DNA of 53,456 nucleotides from Clostridia bacterium (GTDB lineage Bacteria > Bacillota > Clostridia > Oscillospirales > CAG-272). The position numbers were made by a program, and so were the translations under genes. The DNA lies in assembly GCA_017621655.1 (NCBI GenBank), contig JAGASS010000012.1, forward strand, positions 1 to 53,456, in the 5' to 3' direction. Below, one piece after another: positions 25,681 through 34,327 of the stretch (positions are counted from its first letter, which is position 1; each line of letters opens with the position of its first letter). The notes below the pieces were generated by a model. The model made no database searches. It worked only from the letters and a program-made list of their open reading frames with translations, and was not told the DNA's origin.

Positions 25681-27021
25681 GTGAGTACACCTGTAGTTGC
25701 TATAGTCGGACGTCCCAACGTCGGCAAGAGTACGCTTTTTAACAAGCTTACGGGCAAGCGTATCTCTATCGTCGAGGATACCCCCGGCGTTACCCGTGAC
25801 AGAATTTATCACGAAACTGAATGGAGAGGCAGAAAGCTTCTTCTTATTGATACGGGCGGAATTGAGCCAAGAACCGATAACGCGATGCTCAAGTATATGC
25901 GCCGTCAGGCGGAGACCGCTATTGAGACGGCTGACGTTATCGTGTTTTTGACCGACGTAAACGTCGGTATGCTTGACGAGGATAGACAGATCGCCTCTCT
26001 TCTTATGAAGAGCGGAAAGCCCGTCGTTCTCGCAGTAAATAAGGTAGACCGCGTCGGTATGCCGCCTGCGGAGTTTTACGAATTCTATCAGCTCGGCTTC
26101 AAGGACGATCCGATCCCGATCTCGGCTCTTCACGGTACCGGCTCGGGAGATCTGCTTGACGTTGTGCTTGCATATTGTCCCGAGGATGACGGAAATGATG
26201 AGGGCGAGCTTGATGAAAATATCAAGGTTGCTGTCATCGGTAAGCCGAACGCAGGAAAATCCTCGATAATAAACAAGCTTCTCGGTACAGAGCGTCTTAT
26301 CGTTTCCGACGTTGCGGGAACTACTAGAGACGCAATAGATACCGCGCTCGAAAACGAGCACGGAAAGTACGTTCTTATCGACACTGCCGGAATACGCCGT
26401 CAGAGCAAGGTCGATGATCCTATTGAAAAATACAGCGTTCTCCGCGCGAAGCTTGCAGTCGAGAGAGCTGACGTTTGCGTTATCATGATAGACGCGAACG
26501 AGGGAATTACCGAGCAGGACGAAAGAATTGCGGGTATTGCTCACGAGGCAGGAAAGCCGTCGGTTATTTGTATCAACAAATGGGACCTTATCGAAAAGGA
26601 CAATAATACCGTCAAGGAATTTACCGAGAAGGTATATCAGGCGTTCTCTTATATGACTTACGCTGAAGTTATTTACCTTTCGGCAAAGACGGGTCAGCGC
26701 GTTGACAAGCTTTACGGTCTTATAAACGACGCGTACGAGCAGAGCAGACGCCGCATTACGACAGGAATCCTCAACGACGTTCTTTCCGATGCGACGGCTC
26801 GCGTTCAGCCGCCGTCCGATAAGGGAAAGTATCTCAAGGTATACTATATGACGCAGATCGGCGTTCAGCCGCCTACCTTCGTTATATTCTGTAATTCCGT
26901 TGAGCTTTTCCATTTCTCATATAGAAGATACATTGAAAACTGTCTGCGCGAGACCTTTGGTTTCAAGGGTACGCCTATCAAGATCATAATCCGCGAACGC
27001 GGGGAGGATAGTGGAAAATGA
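25681..27021 (+). CDS. der: Ribosome biogenesis GTPase Der (EngA)
   Basis: A 446-aa tandem GTPase needed for late 50S assembly. G domain 1: GRPNVGKSTLFN, DTGG and NKVD. G domain 2: GKPNAGKSSIIN near residue 185, DTAG and NKWD. A KH-like C-terminal domain follows. The start is GTG at 25681 after AAAGGAGGAGATACT. The end overlaps plsY by 4 nt (ATGA), a common der-plsY arrangement. Confidence 0.97.
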   Translation: MSTPVVAIVGRPNVGKSTLFNKLTGKRISIVEDTPGVTRDRIYHETEWRGRKLLLIDTGGIEPRTDNAMLKYMRRQAETAIETADVIVFLTDVNVGMLDEDRQIASLLMKSGKPVVLAVNKVDRVGMPPAEFYEFYQLGFKDDPIPISALHGTGSGDLLDVVLAYCPEDDGNDEGELDENIKVAVIGKPNAGKSSIINKLLGTERLIVSDVAGTTRDAIDTALENEHGKYVLIDTAGIRRQSKVDDPIEKYSVLRAKLAVERADVCVIMIDANEGITEQDERIAGIAHEAGKPSVICINKWDLIEKDNNTVKEFTEKVYQAFSYMTYAEVIYLSAKTGQRVDKLYGLINDAYEQSRRRITTGILNDVLSDATARVQPPSDKGKYLKVYYMTQIGVQPPTFVIFCNSVELFHFSYRRYIENCLRETFGFKGTPIKIIIRERGEDSGK

Positions 27022-27794
27022 TGCTCTTTAACACCGTTACTACCGCAGGCGATGCTGAAAAGTTTGAAGCTTACAGAAGCTATATTACCTACTCTTTCGC
27101 ACACGGTCCGCTTGGACGCATGGTGCTTGAAGGAAAGATCGACGGATGGGTATATTATGCAGTAGGAATCGCTATTGCAGTCCTTGGATATTTCCTCGGA
27201 AGTATGAATTTCGCGGTCATAATCTCGCGTATCAAGTTTCACGAGGATATAAGAACGAAGGGAAGCGGAAACGCAGGCGCGACCAATATGTCGCGTACAT
27301 ACGGCAAGGCGGCGGGAATCGCTACGCTCGCGGGCGATATTCTCAAGACCGTCATCCCCGTGCTGGTCGCTAAGCTGCTAGTCGGCGAGGTGTTCGGATA
27401 TTTGACGGGACTTATGTGCGCCCTCGGTCACGCATTCCCATGCTACTATAAATTCAAGGGCGGTAAGTGCGTTGCCGTTACTGCGGCTGTGCTTCTCATT
27501 ATGGAGCCGCTTGCTTTCTTGTTCCTGTTTATAATATTTGCGGCAGTCGTTCTCGCAACGAAGTACGTTTCGCTTGCGTCAATATTTACTGCTCTTATTT
27601 CCCCCGTTATCATACATAACTTTATTAAGAATAAATGCTACGGCGGCGGTCATATCGGTATCATCTTCTTGATCGTCCAGTGCTTGCTTGTCGTATTCCT
27701 TCACAGAGAGAATATCAAGCGTCTTCTTAACGGCAAAGAGAACAAATTTGCCTTCAAAAAGAAAAAAACCGAAAATAATAGCGCAGAAAAATAA
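27018..27794 (+). CDS. plsY: Glycerol-3-phosphate acyltransferase PlsY
   Basis: A 258-aa integral membrane enzyme that transfers acyl groups from acyl-phosphate to glycerol 3-phosphate, the first step of phospholipid synthesis. The core begins near residue 50 with YYAVGIAIAVLGYFLGSMNFAVI. The conserved loops are GSGNAGATNMSRTYGK and GHAFPCYYKFKGGKCVA. It ends in a basic tail. It is about 50 residues longer than the usual form because of a polar N-terminal extension. The start at 27018 is chosen from the ATGA overlap with der; the next Met (27120) has no ribosome binding site. Confidence 0.93.
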   Translation: MMLFNTVTTAGDAEKFEAYRSYITYSFAHGPLGRMVLEGKIDGWVYYAVGIAIAVLGYFLGSMNFAVIISRIKFHEDIRTKGSGNAGATNMSRTYGKAAGIATLAGDILKTVIPVLVAKLLVGEVFGYLTGLMCALGHAFPCYYKFKGGKCVAVTAAVLLIMEPLAFLFLFIIFAAVVLATKYVSLASIFTALISPVIIHNFIKNKCYGGGHIGIIFLIVQCLLVVFLHRENIKRLLNGKENKFAFKKKKTENNSAEK

Positions 27795-27812
27795 ATTTTT
27801 TGTAAAAGAGTA

Positions 27813-27841
27813 TTGCATTTTTTCAAAAGCTGTGCTATACT
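27813..27841 (+). promoter_or_regulatory. Sigma-A promoter of rpmB
   Basis: TTGCAT (27813-27818), a 17-nt spacer, TATACT (27836-27841). Confidence 0.75.
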
Positions 27842-27909
27842 TATCGGGTATGAATTTCTAAACAAGAAATAATTGATTAATTTCGGATATATGGATGGAG
27901 GTGTCCTAA

Positions 27910-28095
27910 ATGGCAAAGTGTGATATCTGCGGCAAGGGCGTTGTTTTTGGTCATAACGTTTCTCATTCCAACCGCAAGACCGCAAGAAACTGGAAACCCA
28001 ACGTAAGAAAGGTTAAGGCAGTTGTAGACGGTGCTAACAAGACCGTTCACGTTTGCTCCCGTTGCCTGCGCTCGGGTAAAGTAGAAAGAGCTTAA
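27910..28095 (+). CDS. rpmB: 50S ribosomal protein L28
   Basis: A 61-aa protein starting MAKCDICGKGVVFGHNVSHS; the second Cys pair is in HVCSRCLRSGKV, so this is the zinc-binding (C+) form. GGAGGTG precedes the ATG. It is a single-gene unit with its own promoter and a strong terminator. Confidence 0.97.
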   Translation: MAKCDICGKGVVFGHNVSHSNRKTARNWKPNVRKVKAVVDGANKTVHVCSRCLRSGKVERA

Positions 28096-28135
28096 TAAGA
28101 AAGAGCCGAAAACCGCTCTGTAACTATGCTCAAAC

Positions 28136-28170
28136 GACCGAATGGCAACGATTTGCCGTTCGGTCTTTTT
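28136..28170 (+). terminator. Rho-independent terminator of rpmB
   Basis: A 12-bp stem (GACCGAATGGCA/TGCCGTTCGGTC with one wobble pair), a short loop and TTTTT. Confidence 0.88.
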
Positions 28171-28181
28171 CTTGGTGAAAT

Positions 28182-28886
28182 ATGAAGATTCTTGTTGACG
28201 CTAAGATGTCAAATAAGGTGCGCGACTCGCTATCAAGCTACGGCGAGGTCGTTTCCTTGCCGAAGTGGAAGGGTCTGCCTGAGCCGGTATCGTCGCACCC
28301 CGATATGCTGTTTTATCCCCTGCCTGACGGAAAGATACTTGTCGGACGGGATTATTATAACGAAAACCGCGGATTTTTTGACGCTCTGGGCTGCAATTTC
28401 GTCCTGGACGAAAAAACGCCGAACGGTGAGTACCCGTTCGACGTGCGCTTTGACTGCCTCGGTGTTAATGGCGTTTTATACGGAAAAGACGGCTTTGTGT
28501 CTGAGATGATCGTTAGGCAGTATCAGTCCTTCGTTTCGGTAAATCAGGGATATACAAGATGCTCGGTCGCGATGCTCTCGGAAAAATGTGCCGTGACTGC
28601 TGACCGAGGAATTGCTTCGGCGCTAAGTAAAAACGGAATCGACGTTCTTACGATCAGACCCGGGCACATAGAATTAAAGGGGTACGATAGCGGATTTATC
28701 GGCGGCGCGGGCGCGCTTATAGAGGGCGGCGTTTACGGCTTTTTTGGGGATCTGCTTTCTCATCCCGACGGCGAAATGATCGCGGAGTTTGCTTCCCGGC
28801 ATAAAATAAAAGCCGTGTCGCTTTCGGATGAACCCTTAAGCGACAACGGCGGTCTTCTCATTCTTCGAGAAGCTTATCTTCGGTAG
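28182..28886 (+). CDS. Predicted GME-fold protein (DUF6873-like)
   Basis: A 234-aa cytosolic protein. Visible motifs are MKILVDAKMS at the start, NQGYTRCSVAMLSEKCAVTA in the middle, IRPGHIELKGYDSGFIGGAG, then HPDGEMI and SDEPLSDNGGL at the end. The repeated alpha/beta pattern with conserved Asn, Arg and Asp recalls the guanidino-group-modifying (amidinotransferase-like) fold assigned to DUF6873. I infer the family from memory and cannot give a reaction. GGTGAA precedes the ATG, 12 nt after the rpmB terminator. Its last 29 nt overlap spoVG on the other strand. Confidence 0.75.
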   Translation: MKILVDAKMSNKVRDSLSSYGEVVSLPKWKGLPEPVSSHPDMLFYPLPDGKILVGRDYYNENRGFFDALGCNFVLDEKTPNGEYPFDVRFDCLGVNGVLYGKDGFVSEMIVRQYQSFVSVNQGYTRCSVAMLSEKCAVTADRGIASALSKNGIDVLTIRPGHIELKGYDSGFIGGAGALIEGGVYGFFGDLLSHPDGEMIAEFASRHKIKAVSLSDEPLSDNGGLLILREAYLR

Positions 28887-29166
28887 CTTCGCCCTCTTCT
28901 TCGATGCGATTAAGCTCGGTGAAGTACTCGTCGAGGACCGTCTTTTCGAGAAGTGCGCGGAAGTCCGAATTTATGGGATGTATTATGTCCCTATACGTGC
29001 CGTCCGGATTCTTTCGGCTCGGCATTACGATGAAATACTTGTCCTTGGTGTTAATTACTTTGATGTCATGAAGTGCCAACTGATTATCGAAGGTGACAGA
29101 TACGACGGCTTTCATCGGACCGTCGTCGTTAAAGGTTTTACGAATCTTGATGTCCGTGATCTGCAT
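28858..29166 (-). CDS. spoVG: Septation/sporulation regulator SpoVG
   Basis: A 102-aa RNA- and DNA-binding regulator conserved in Firmicutes. Core segments are MQITDIKIRKTF, MKAVVSVTFDN, YFIVMPSRKNPDGTYRDI and HPINSDFRALLEKTVLDEY. The ATG at 29166 is 6 nt after GGAGG; an in-frame ATG 42 nt upstream would place that site inside the gene. Its 3' end overlaps the convergent gene by 29 nt. I see no clear sigma-H promoter in the region upstream. Confidence 0.95.
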   Translation of the reverse strand: MQITDIKIRKTFNDDGPMKAVVSVTFDNQLALHDIKVINTKDKYFIVMPSRKNPDGTYRDIIHPINSDFRALLEKTVLDEYFTELNRIEEEGEATEDKLLEE

Positions 29167-29337
29167 GGCATGCCTCCATATAAATTTTGCATTACTAACA
29201 ACGCACAAAAATATTATATTTGTTGATTATGTCTACACTTATAAGGAAATTTTTAACTTTTATAAACGGTTTTTAAATTTTTTTGCTTTAACTATACACA
29301 TCATTAACCTTTTGGGTACGAAAGGAAAAGGAATGCT

Positions 29338-30696
29338 ATGAATATAGTAGAAATTGCCGATATAATGTCGAAAGCGAAGAAAATACATTTTGTCGGTATC
29401 GGCGGTATAAGCATGTCATCGCTTTCCGCGATAACCAAAACGAAGGGCTATACCGTTACAGGTAGTGACAGAACGAAAAGCGCTATGACCGAGCGCCTTG
29501 AAAAGCTCGGAATTACCGTTCATTATTCCCATAGCGAGGATAACGTTCTCGACTGTGACGTCATCGTTTACACAGCCGCTGTGCACCCCGACAATCCCGA
29601 GCTTAAAAAGGGAAGCGAGAGAGGGATCCCGCTTATAACGAGAGGGGAATATCTCGGCTGGCTTATGAGCGAATACAAGATCCGTATCGGTGTAAGCGGT
29701 ACTCACGGAAAAAGCACGGTCACCTCGATGCTTACCGAAATATATCTTGCAGGCAAATACGATCCTACCGTCGTCAGCGGTGCTGAGCTTGCATCTATCG
29801 GAGGTGCGTATCATCTCGGCTCGGAGGAGTATTTTATCTTCGAGGCGTGTGAATACTGCGATTCATTCCTTTCGTTCTGCCCGACGACTGCTATCGTAAC
29901 CAATCTTGAATACGATCACGCAGATTATTTTAAGACGATGGATCAGCTTCGTGCGTCCTTCAGGCAGTACGTTAGCTACGGAAGTATTGCCGTTCTAAAC
30001 GCAGATGACAAGGAAGCCATCGCGCTCGCCGACGGCTATAACGGAAAAACTGTCTCCTTCTCCGCTTGCGGAAAGGGTGACTATAACGCAGAAAACGTCG
30101 TTTACAACTGCGGATGTGCGTCGTTTGACCTTACTTATCACGGCGAAAAGCTGGGCGTAATTACGCTTACCGTTCCCGGCGTTCATAACGTATATAACGC
30201 TCTTGCGGCTGCCGCTTCTGCATTGACAAACGGCGCAAGCTTTGATGCCGTCAAGGCGGGTCTGTATTCATTCGGCGGCGCGAAGCGACGCTTTGAATAC
30301 AAGGGCAAGACCGAAAAGGGCGCAGAGGTGTATATCGACTACGCTCACCATCCATCCGAGATAAAGGTCACGCTTAACGCTGCAAAGACCTTCGGAAAGA
30401 GAGTAGTTGCCGTATTCCAGCCGCATACCTATTCGCGTACCGCAAGCTTGTTTGACGATTTTACAATGTCGTTCTGCGATTCCGATGTAACGCTTTTTGC
30501 CGATATATATGCCGCACGCGAGACCGATACTCTCGGTGTTTCCTCCGAGCTTCTCGCAAGCAAAACGCCGAACGGTATCTGCCTTAACACCTTTGAAAAT
30601 ATTGCGGAATATCTCAAAAATAACTGCACCGAAAATGATATTATCATGATCCTCGGCGCGGGCGACGTTATCAAAATTGCCGACCTGATTATCTGA
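29338..30696 (+). CDS. murC: UDP-N-acetylmuramate--L-alanine ligase
   Basis: A 452-aa cytosolic Mur ligase that adds L-Ala to UDP-MurNAc. The N-terminal nucleotide-binding motif is HFVGIGGISMSSLS. The ATP-binding P-loop is SGTHGKSTVTSM near residue 120. The central ECDSFL and EYDHADYF and the C-terminal HHPSEIK and FQPHTYSR segments are typical. GAAAGGAAAAGG lies before the ATG. It is not in a dcw cluster here. A terminator follows the stop. Confidence 0.97.
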   Translation: MNIVEIADIMSKAKKIHFVGIGGISMSSLSAITKTKGYTVTGSDRTKSAMTERLEKLGITVHYSHSEDNVLDCDVIVYTAAVHPDNPELKKGSERGIPLITRGEYLGWLMSEYKIRIGVSGTHGKSTVTSMLTEIYLAGKYDPTVVSGAELASIGGAYHLGSEEYFIFEACEYCDSFLSFCPTTAIVTNLEYDHADYFKTMDQLRASFRQYVSYGSIAVLNADDKEAIALADGYNGKTVSFSACGKGDYNAENVVYNCGCASFDLTYHGEKLGVITLTVPGVHNVYNALAAAASALTNGASFDAVKAGLYSFGGAKRRFEYKGKTEKGAEVYIDYAHHPSEIKVTLNAAKTFGKRVVAVFQPHTYSRTASLFDDFTMSFCDSDVTLFADIYAARETDTLGVSSELLASKTPNGICLNTFENIAEYLKNNCTENDIIMILGAGDVIKIADLII

Positions 30697-30697
30697 A

Positions 30698-30721
30698 TGT
30701 TAAAGTTCACAAAAGTTAACA
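30698..30721. promoter_or_regulatory. TGTTAA-N12-TTAACA dyad after murC
   Basis: A 24-bp interrupted palindrome directly after the murC stop codon. The half-site resembles the GTGTTAAA/TTTAACAC arms around the promoter of the DeoR-type gene about 90 bp downstream, so it could be an upstream operator for that regulator. Confidence 0.35.
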
Positions 30722-30723
30722 TA

Positions 30724-30758
30724 TTCCCCGAACGTTTTTAACGTTTCGGGGAATTTTT
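30724..30758 (+). terminator. Rho-independent terminator of murC
   Basis: Stem TTCCCCGAACGT.../ACGTTTCGGGGAA followed by a run of T. Confidence 0.88.
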
Positions 30759-30783
30759 TTGCTTCAAAATGGCACTAATGCCG

Positions 30784-30812
30784 TTGACAGGTGTTAAATA
30801 ATGTGATATAAT
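30784..30812 (+). promoter_or_regulatory. Consensus sigma-A promoter of the DeoR regulator / 2-oxoacid dehydrogenase operon
   Basis: TTGACA (30784-30789), a 17-nt spacer, TATAAT (30807-30812): both boxes perfect. It probably drives the regulator and the three enzyme genes that follow with short gaps. Confidence 0.9.
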
Positions 30813-30837
30813 TACATATGTATGTGAATTTTAACAC
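30791..30837. promoter_or_regulatory. Candidate operator: GTGTTAAA / TTTTAACAC inverted arms spanning the promoter
   Basis: GTGTTAAA at 30791-30798 lies in the promoter spacer, and its inverted counterpart TTTTAACAC ends at 30837, just before the ribosome binding site. The spacing fits autoregulation by a multimeric DeoR-type repressor. Inferred from symmetry only. Confidence 0.4.
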
Positions 30838-30850
30838 TAAGGAGAAAACA

Positions 30851-31615
30851 ATGAGCTTGGCAAGAAGAAATGCGATACATCAGCTATTCCAAAGCAAGCC
30901 CTTTATTACCCTTCACGAGCTGGAGGAAATGTTCCCCGAGGTTTCGAGTATGACTCTGCGCCGAGATATTGAGTATTTCGAGCGTCAGGGTGAGGCGATC
31001 AAGGTCAGAGGCGGCGCGAGGTCAATGAAGTTTATCACGACTTCGATGGAGGACGCGTTCAGCTTGCGACTTCATTCGAACTCCTACGCTAAGGAAAAGA
31101 TCGCGACCGAGGCGCTTCGCTTTATTGAAACGGGCAGAAGTATATTCCTCGATTCGGGTACGACCGTGCTTCGTCTTGCTTCGGTAATGCCGAACAGCCG
31201 TCTTACCGTTACGACGACGGGACTTAACGTCGCTATCGAGCTTATGAAAAAGGATCAGCCGATAGTAAATATCGTCGGCGGTATGATAAACCGCGATAAC
31301 GTGACCGTTTCGGGTAATCAGGCGGTGCAGTTTATCGAGGGGATAAATATTGACGTCGCGTTTATAGTTCCATCGGGCGTCTCGGCAGACGACGGACTTA
31401 CCTGCGGTAACTATAACGACTGCGAGCTTAAAAAGCTCGTTATAGAAAAGGCACGCAAGGTCGTCGTTCTTATGGACGCATCGAAGACCGATAAGAGCTT
31501 GCCTTATACATTCAGCAATTTTTCCGATATTGACTGCATAATTTCGGACGGCGATCTTCCGCCCGACGTAAGAGAAAAGGCAATGGCGGAAAACGTTGAG
31601 ATCATTATTGCTTAA
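30851..31615 (+). CDS. DeoR/GlpR-family transcriptional regulator
   Basis: A 254-aa regulator: an N-terminal DeoR-type helix-turn-helix (about residues 5-55, ITLHELEEMF...VSSMTLRRDIEYFE) and a C-terminal sugar-phosphate-sensing domain (IFLDSGTTVLRLA near 100, then VVLMDASKTDKS). This family usually represses sugar-related operons and responds to a phosphorylated sugar. AAGGAG precedes the ATG at 30851; an upstream in-frame ATG falls inside the operator region. It sits 31 nt upstream of the E2 gene and probably controls it. Confidence 0.9.
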   Translation: MSLARRNAIHQLFQSKPFITLHELEEMFPEVSSMTLRRDIEYFERQGEAIKVRGGARSMKFITTSMEDAFSLRLHSNSYAKEKIATEALRFIETGRSIFLDSGTTVLRLASVMPNSRLTVTTTGLNVAIELMKKDQPIVNIVGGMINRDNVTVSGNQAVQFIEGINIDVAFIVPSGVSADDGLTCGNYNDCELKKLVIEKARKVVVLMDASKTDKSLPYTFSNFSDIDCIISDGDLPPDVREKAMAENVEIIIA

Positions 31616-31646
31616 AATTTTTTAATTAATATATAGGAGGACTATT

Positions 31647-32921
31647 ATGGCACAGGTAGTAATTATGCCCCGTCAGGGACAGAGTGTCGAGAGCTGTGTT
31701 ATCACCGAATGGAAGAAAAAGGTCGGTGACAAGGTAGAGGAAAAGGACGTCCTTTTCTCCTACGAGACCGACAAGTCGAGCTTCGATGAGCTTTCGACCG
31801 TTTCGGGTACGCTTCTCGCCATTTTCCACGAGGAGGGTGACGACGTTGAGTGTCTACTTCCCGTATGCGTTATCGGTAACGAGGGCGAGGACATCTCCGC
31901 GCTTATTCCCAAGAAGGAAGAGGCGGCAGCTCCTGCTCCCGAAGCACCCAAGGAAGAAGTAAAGGCAGAGGAAAAGGCACCTGCTCCCGAGGCAGCAGCA
32001 ACGGGCAGCGCGGTAAGCACTGAGGGAAGAATCAAGATCTCTCCCCGTGCGCGTCATCTCGCTGAAAGAACAGACGCTGATATTTCCCGCGCAGTTCCGA
32101 CAGGACCTAACGGCAGAATAATCGAGCGCGATATTAACACCCTTCTCGATAAGGGCTGGACGAATGCAGACAAGCCCGTCGAGGCGGCTCCCGCAGCAGC
32201 TCCCGCGGCAGCGACTGCTCCCGCACTTGAGGAATACACCGACGTTAAGCTCCCGAACATCCGCAAGGTCATCGCAAAGAGCATGCACGCATCTCTTTCG
32301 AATATGGCTCAGCTTACCCTTAACTCTTCGTTCGACGCAACCGCTATTATGGCGTTCCGCGCACAGGTTAAGGACAACGCAGAGAAGCTCGGTCTTAACA
32401 ATATCACCATCAACGATATCGTTCTTTACGCAGTTTCGAGAACCATCCTTTCCTTTAAGGATCTCAATGCTCACTATCTTGACGATAAGGACGTAATGCG
32501 TTACTTCAATACCGTTAACCTCGGTATCGCAGTTGATACCGAAAGAGGACTTCTTGTTCCTACCGTATTCGGTGCTGAAAAGCTTTCGCTTAACGAGCTT
32601 TCCGCTGAAGCAAAGAGCGTTATCAAGGCGGCTCAGTCCGGCAGCATCGCTCCCGATAAGCTCAAGGGTGCATCGTTCACCGTAACCAACCTCGGTGCTA
32701 TGGGAATCGAATCCTTTACTCCCGTAATCAATCCTCCTCAGACCGGTATTCTCGGTGTTGACGCGGTGACCTACAGAGTTAAGCCCGACGGAAGCACTTA
32801 TCCCGCTATGGGTCTTTCCCTTACCTTTGACCACCGTGCTCTTGACGGCGCTCCTGCCGCTAAGTTCCTGAAGGCACTTTGCGACAACCTTACGAATTTC
32901 AATCTTCTTCTTGCAAAGTAA
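31647..32921 (+). CDS. 2-oxoacid dehydrogenase E2 (dihydrolipoamide acyltransferase)
   Basis: A 424-aa E2 core. The lipoyl domain is at residues 1-80, with the lipoylated Lys43 in YETDKSSF. An Ala/Pro-rich linker (about 90-125) is followed by the peripheral subunit-binding domain (about 130-165, ISPRARHLAERTDADI...GPNGRI), a second Ala/Pro linker (about 180-195) and the catalytic domain to 424 with DHRALDG. It transfers the acyl group from E1 to CoA. The acyl substrate (pyruvate, acetoin or branched-chain) cannot be fixed from sequence. GGAGG precedes the ATG. First enzyme of an E2-E3-E1 operon. Confidence 0.92.
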   Translation: MAQVVIMPRQGQSVESCVITEWKKKVGDKVEEKDVLFSYETDKSSFDELSTVSGTLLAIFHEEGDDVECLLPVCVIGNEGEDISALIPKKEEAAAPAPEAPKEEVKAEEKAPAPEAAATGSAVSTEGRIKISPRARHLAERTDADISRAVPTGPNGRIIERDINTLLDKGWTNADKPVEAAPAAAPAAATAPALEEYTDVKLPNIRKVIAKSMHASLSNMAQLTLNSSFDATAIMAFRAQVKDNAEKLGLNNITINDIVLYAVSRTILSFKDLNAHYLDDKDVMRYFNTVNLGIAVDTERGLLVPTVFGAEKLSLNELSAEAKSVIKAAQSGSIAPDKLKGASFTVTNLGAMGIESFTPVINPPQTGILGVDAVTYRVKPDGSTYPAMGLSLTFDHRALDGAPAAKFLKALCDNLTNFNLLLAK

Positions 32922-32933
32922 GAGGTGAACAGT

Positions 32934-34295
32934 ATGTACGATCTGATAATTTTAGGCGGCGGTCCTGCCGGATACAATGCGGCTGAAAGAGCCGCTCACG
33001 GCGGTCTTAAGACGCTTCTTATCGAGGGCAGAGCGCTCGGCGGTGTTTGCCTTAACGAGGGCTGCGTTCCTACAAAGACACTTCTTTATTCCGCAAAGAT
33101 ATTCGACTACGCGAAGCATAGCGCTGAGTACGGCGTTAAGTTCGACGGTGCGTCGATCGACCATTCTGCCGTTATCGACAGAAAGGGAAGAGTCGTTAAG
33201 ACTCTCGTCGGCGGAATCGGCGCTTCGATGAAGCGTGCAGGCGTAACCGTAGTTAACGCTTACGGTACTATTATGGGCAAGGATGCTAGCGAATTTACCG
33301 TTAAGGCAGGCGACGAGGAATATAAGGGCGCTAAGCTCCTTATCTGTACCGGCTCGACTGCGGCTGTTCCTCCCATTCCCGGTCTGCGCGAGGCGGTAGA
33401 CAGCGGATTCGCAATGACAAACCGCGAAATACTCGATATGAAAAAGGTTCCCGAGAAGCTCGTCGTTATCGGCGGCGGCGTAATCGGTCTTGAAATGGCT
33501 TCTTATTTCAACTCGATCGGATCTAAGGTTACGGTTATCGAAATGCTTGACCACATCGCAGGTCCGACTGACAGCGAAATTTCGAAGATCCTTTATAAGA
33601 ACTACGTCAAGAAGGGCGTTGAGTTCCTTCTCGGCGCGAAGGTCACCTCCGTTGGCAAGGACTGCGTAAACTACGAGCTTAACGGCAAGGAAGAATCTGC
33701 TCCCGCAGACGCAGTGCTCGTTTCTATCGGACGCCGCGCTATGACGCAGGGCATCGGTCTTGAGAACATCGGCGTTCTTACCGAAAGAGGCGCGATCGTA
33801 ACCAACGACAAGCTTGAAACCAACGTTTCGGGCGTTTGGGCGGCAGGCGACGTAAACGGCAAGAGCATGCTTGCTCACACGGCTTACCGTGAGGGCGAGG
33901 TCGCTGTAAACAATATGCTCGGCAAGCCCGACAGAATGAATTACAATTCCGTTCCCGCAGTTATCTATACAAATCCCGAGGTCGCATCGGTCGGTGAGAC
34001 ATCCGAGACCGTAAAGGCAAAGGGACTTGATGCCAAGGTTGAGAGCTTCACGCTCAAGTACAGCGGCAGATATATTGCCGAAAACGAGGGCGGCGACGGA
34101 ATCGTCAAGCTCATTATCGACAAGGAACACCGCAAGGTCATCGGCGTTCACATGATCGGTAACTACGCGTCCGAGATAATCTACGGCGCGGCGCTTATGG
34201 TCGACCGCGAGATGAGAGTCGAGCAGGTGCAGAAGATCGTCTTCCCGCATCCGACTGTCGGCGAGGTCATCCGCGAAGCAATGTTCATGATATAA
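32934..34295 (+). CDS. lpdA: Dihydrolipoamide dehydrogenase (E3)
   Basis: A 453-aa FAD-dependent disulfide reductase that reoxidises the lipoyl group with NAD. The FAD site is IILGGGPAGYNAAERAAHGG. The redox-active pair is in GGVCLNEGCVPTK near residues 40-47. The NAD site is VVIGGGVIGLEMASYF. The second FAD motif is GVWAAGDVNG, and the C-terminal catalytic HPTVGE is present. There is no N-terminal lipoyl domain. The ATG at 32934 follows AGAGGTG; a GTG 9 nt upstream is less likely. Confidence 0.95.
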   Translation: MYDLIILGGGPAGYNAAERAAHGGLKTLLIEGRALGGVCLNEGCVPTKTLLYSAKIFDYAKHSAEYGVKFDGASIDHSAVIDRKGRVVKTLVGGIGASMKRAGVTVVNAYGTIMGKDASEFTVKAGDEEYKGAKLLICTGSTAAVPPIPGLREAVDSGFAMTNREILDMKKVPEKLVVIGGGVIGLEMASYFNSIGSKVTVIEMLDHIAGPTDSEISKILYKNYVKKGVEFLLGAKVTSVGKDCVNYELNGKEESAPADAVLVSIGRRAMTQGIGLENIGVLTERGAIVTNDKLETNVSGVWAAGDVNGKSMLAHTAYREGEVAVNNMLGKPDRMNYNSVPAVIYTNPEVASVGETSETVKAKGLDAKVESFTLKYSGRYIAENEGGDGIVKLIIDKEHRKVIGVHMIGNYASEIIYGAALMVDREMRVEQVQKIVFPHPTVGEVIREAMFMI

Positions 34296-34327
34296 AAAAC
34301 TTTAATTAATATAAGGAGAACAAAACT

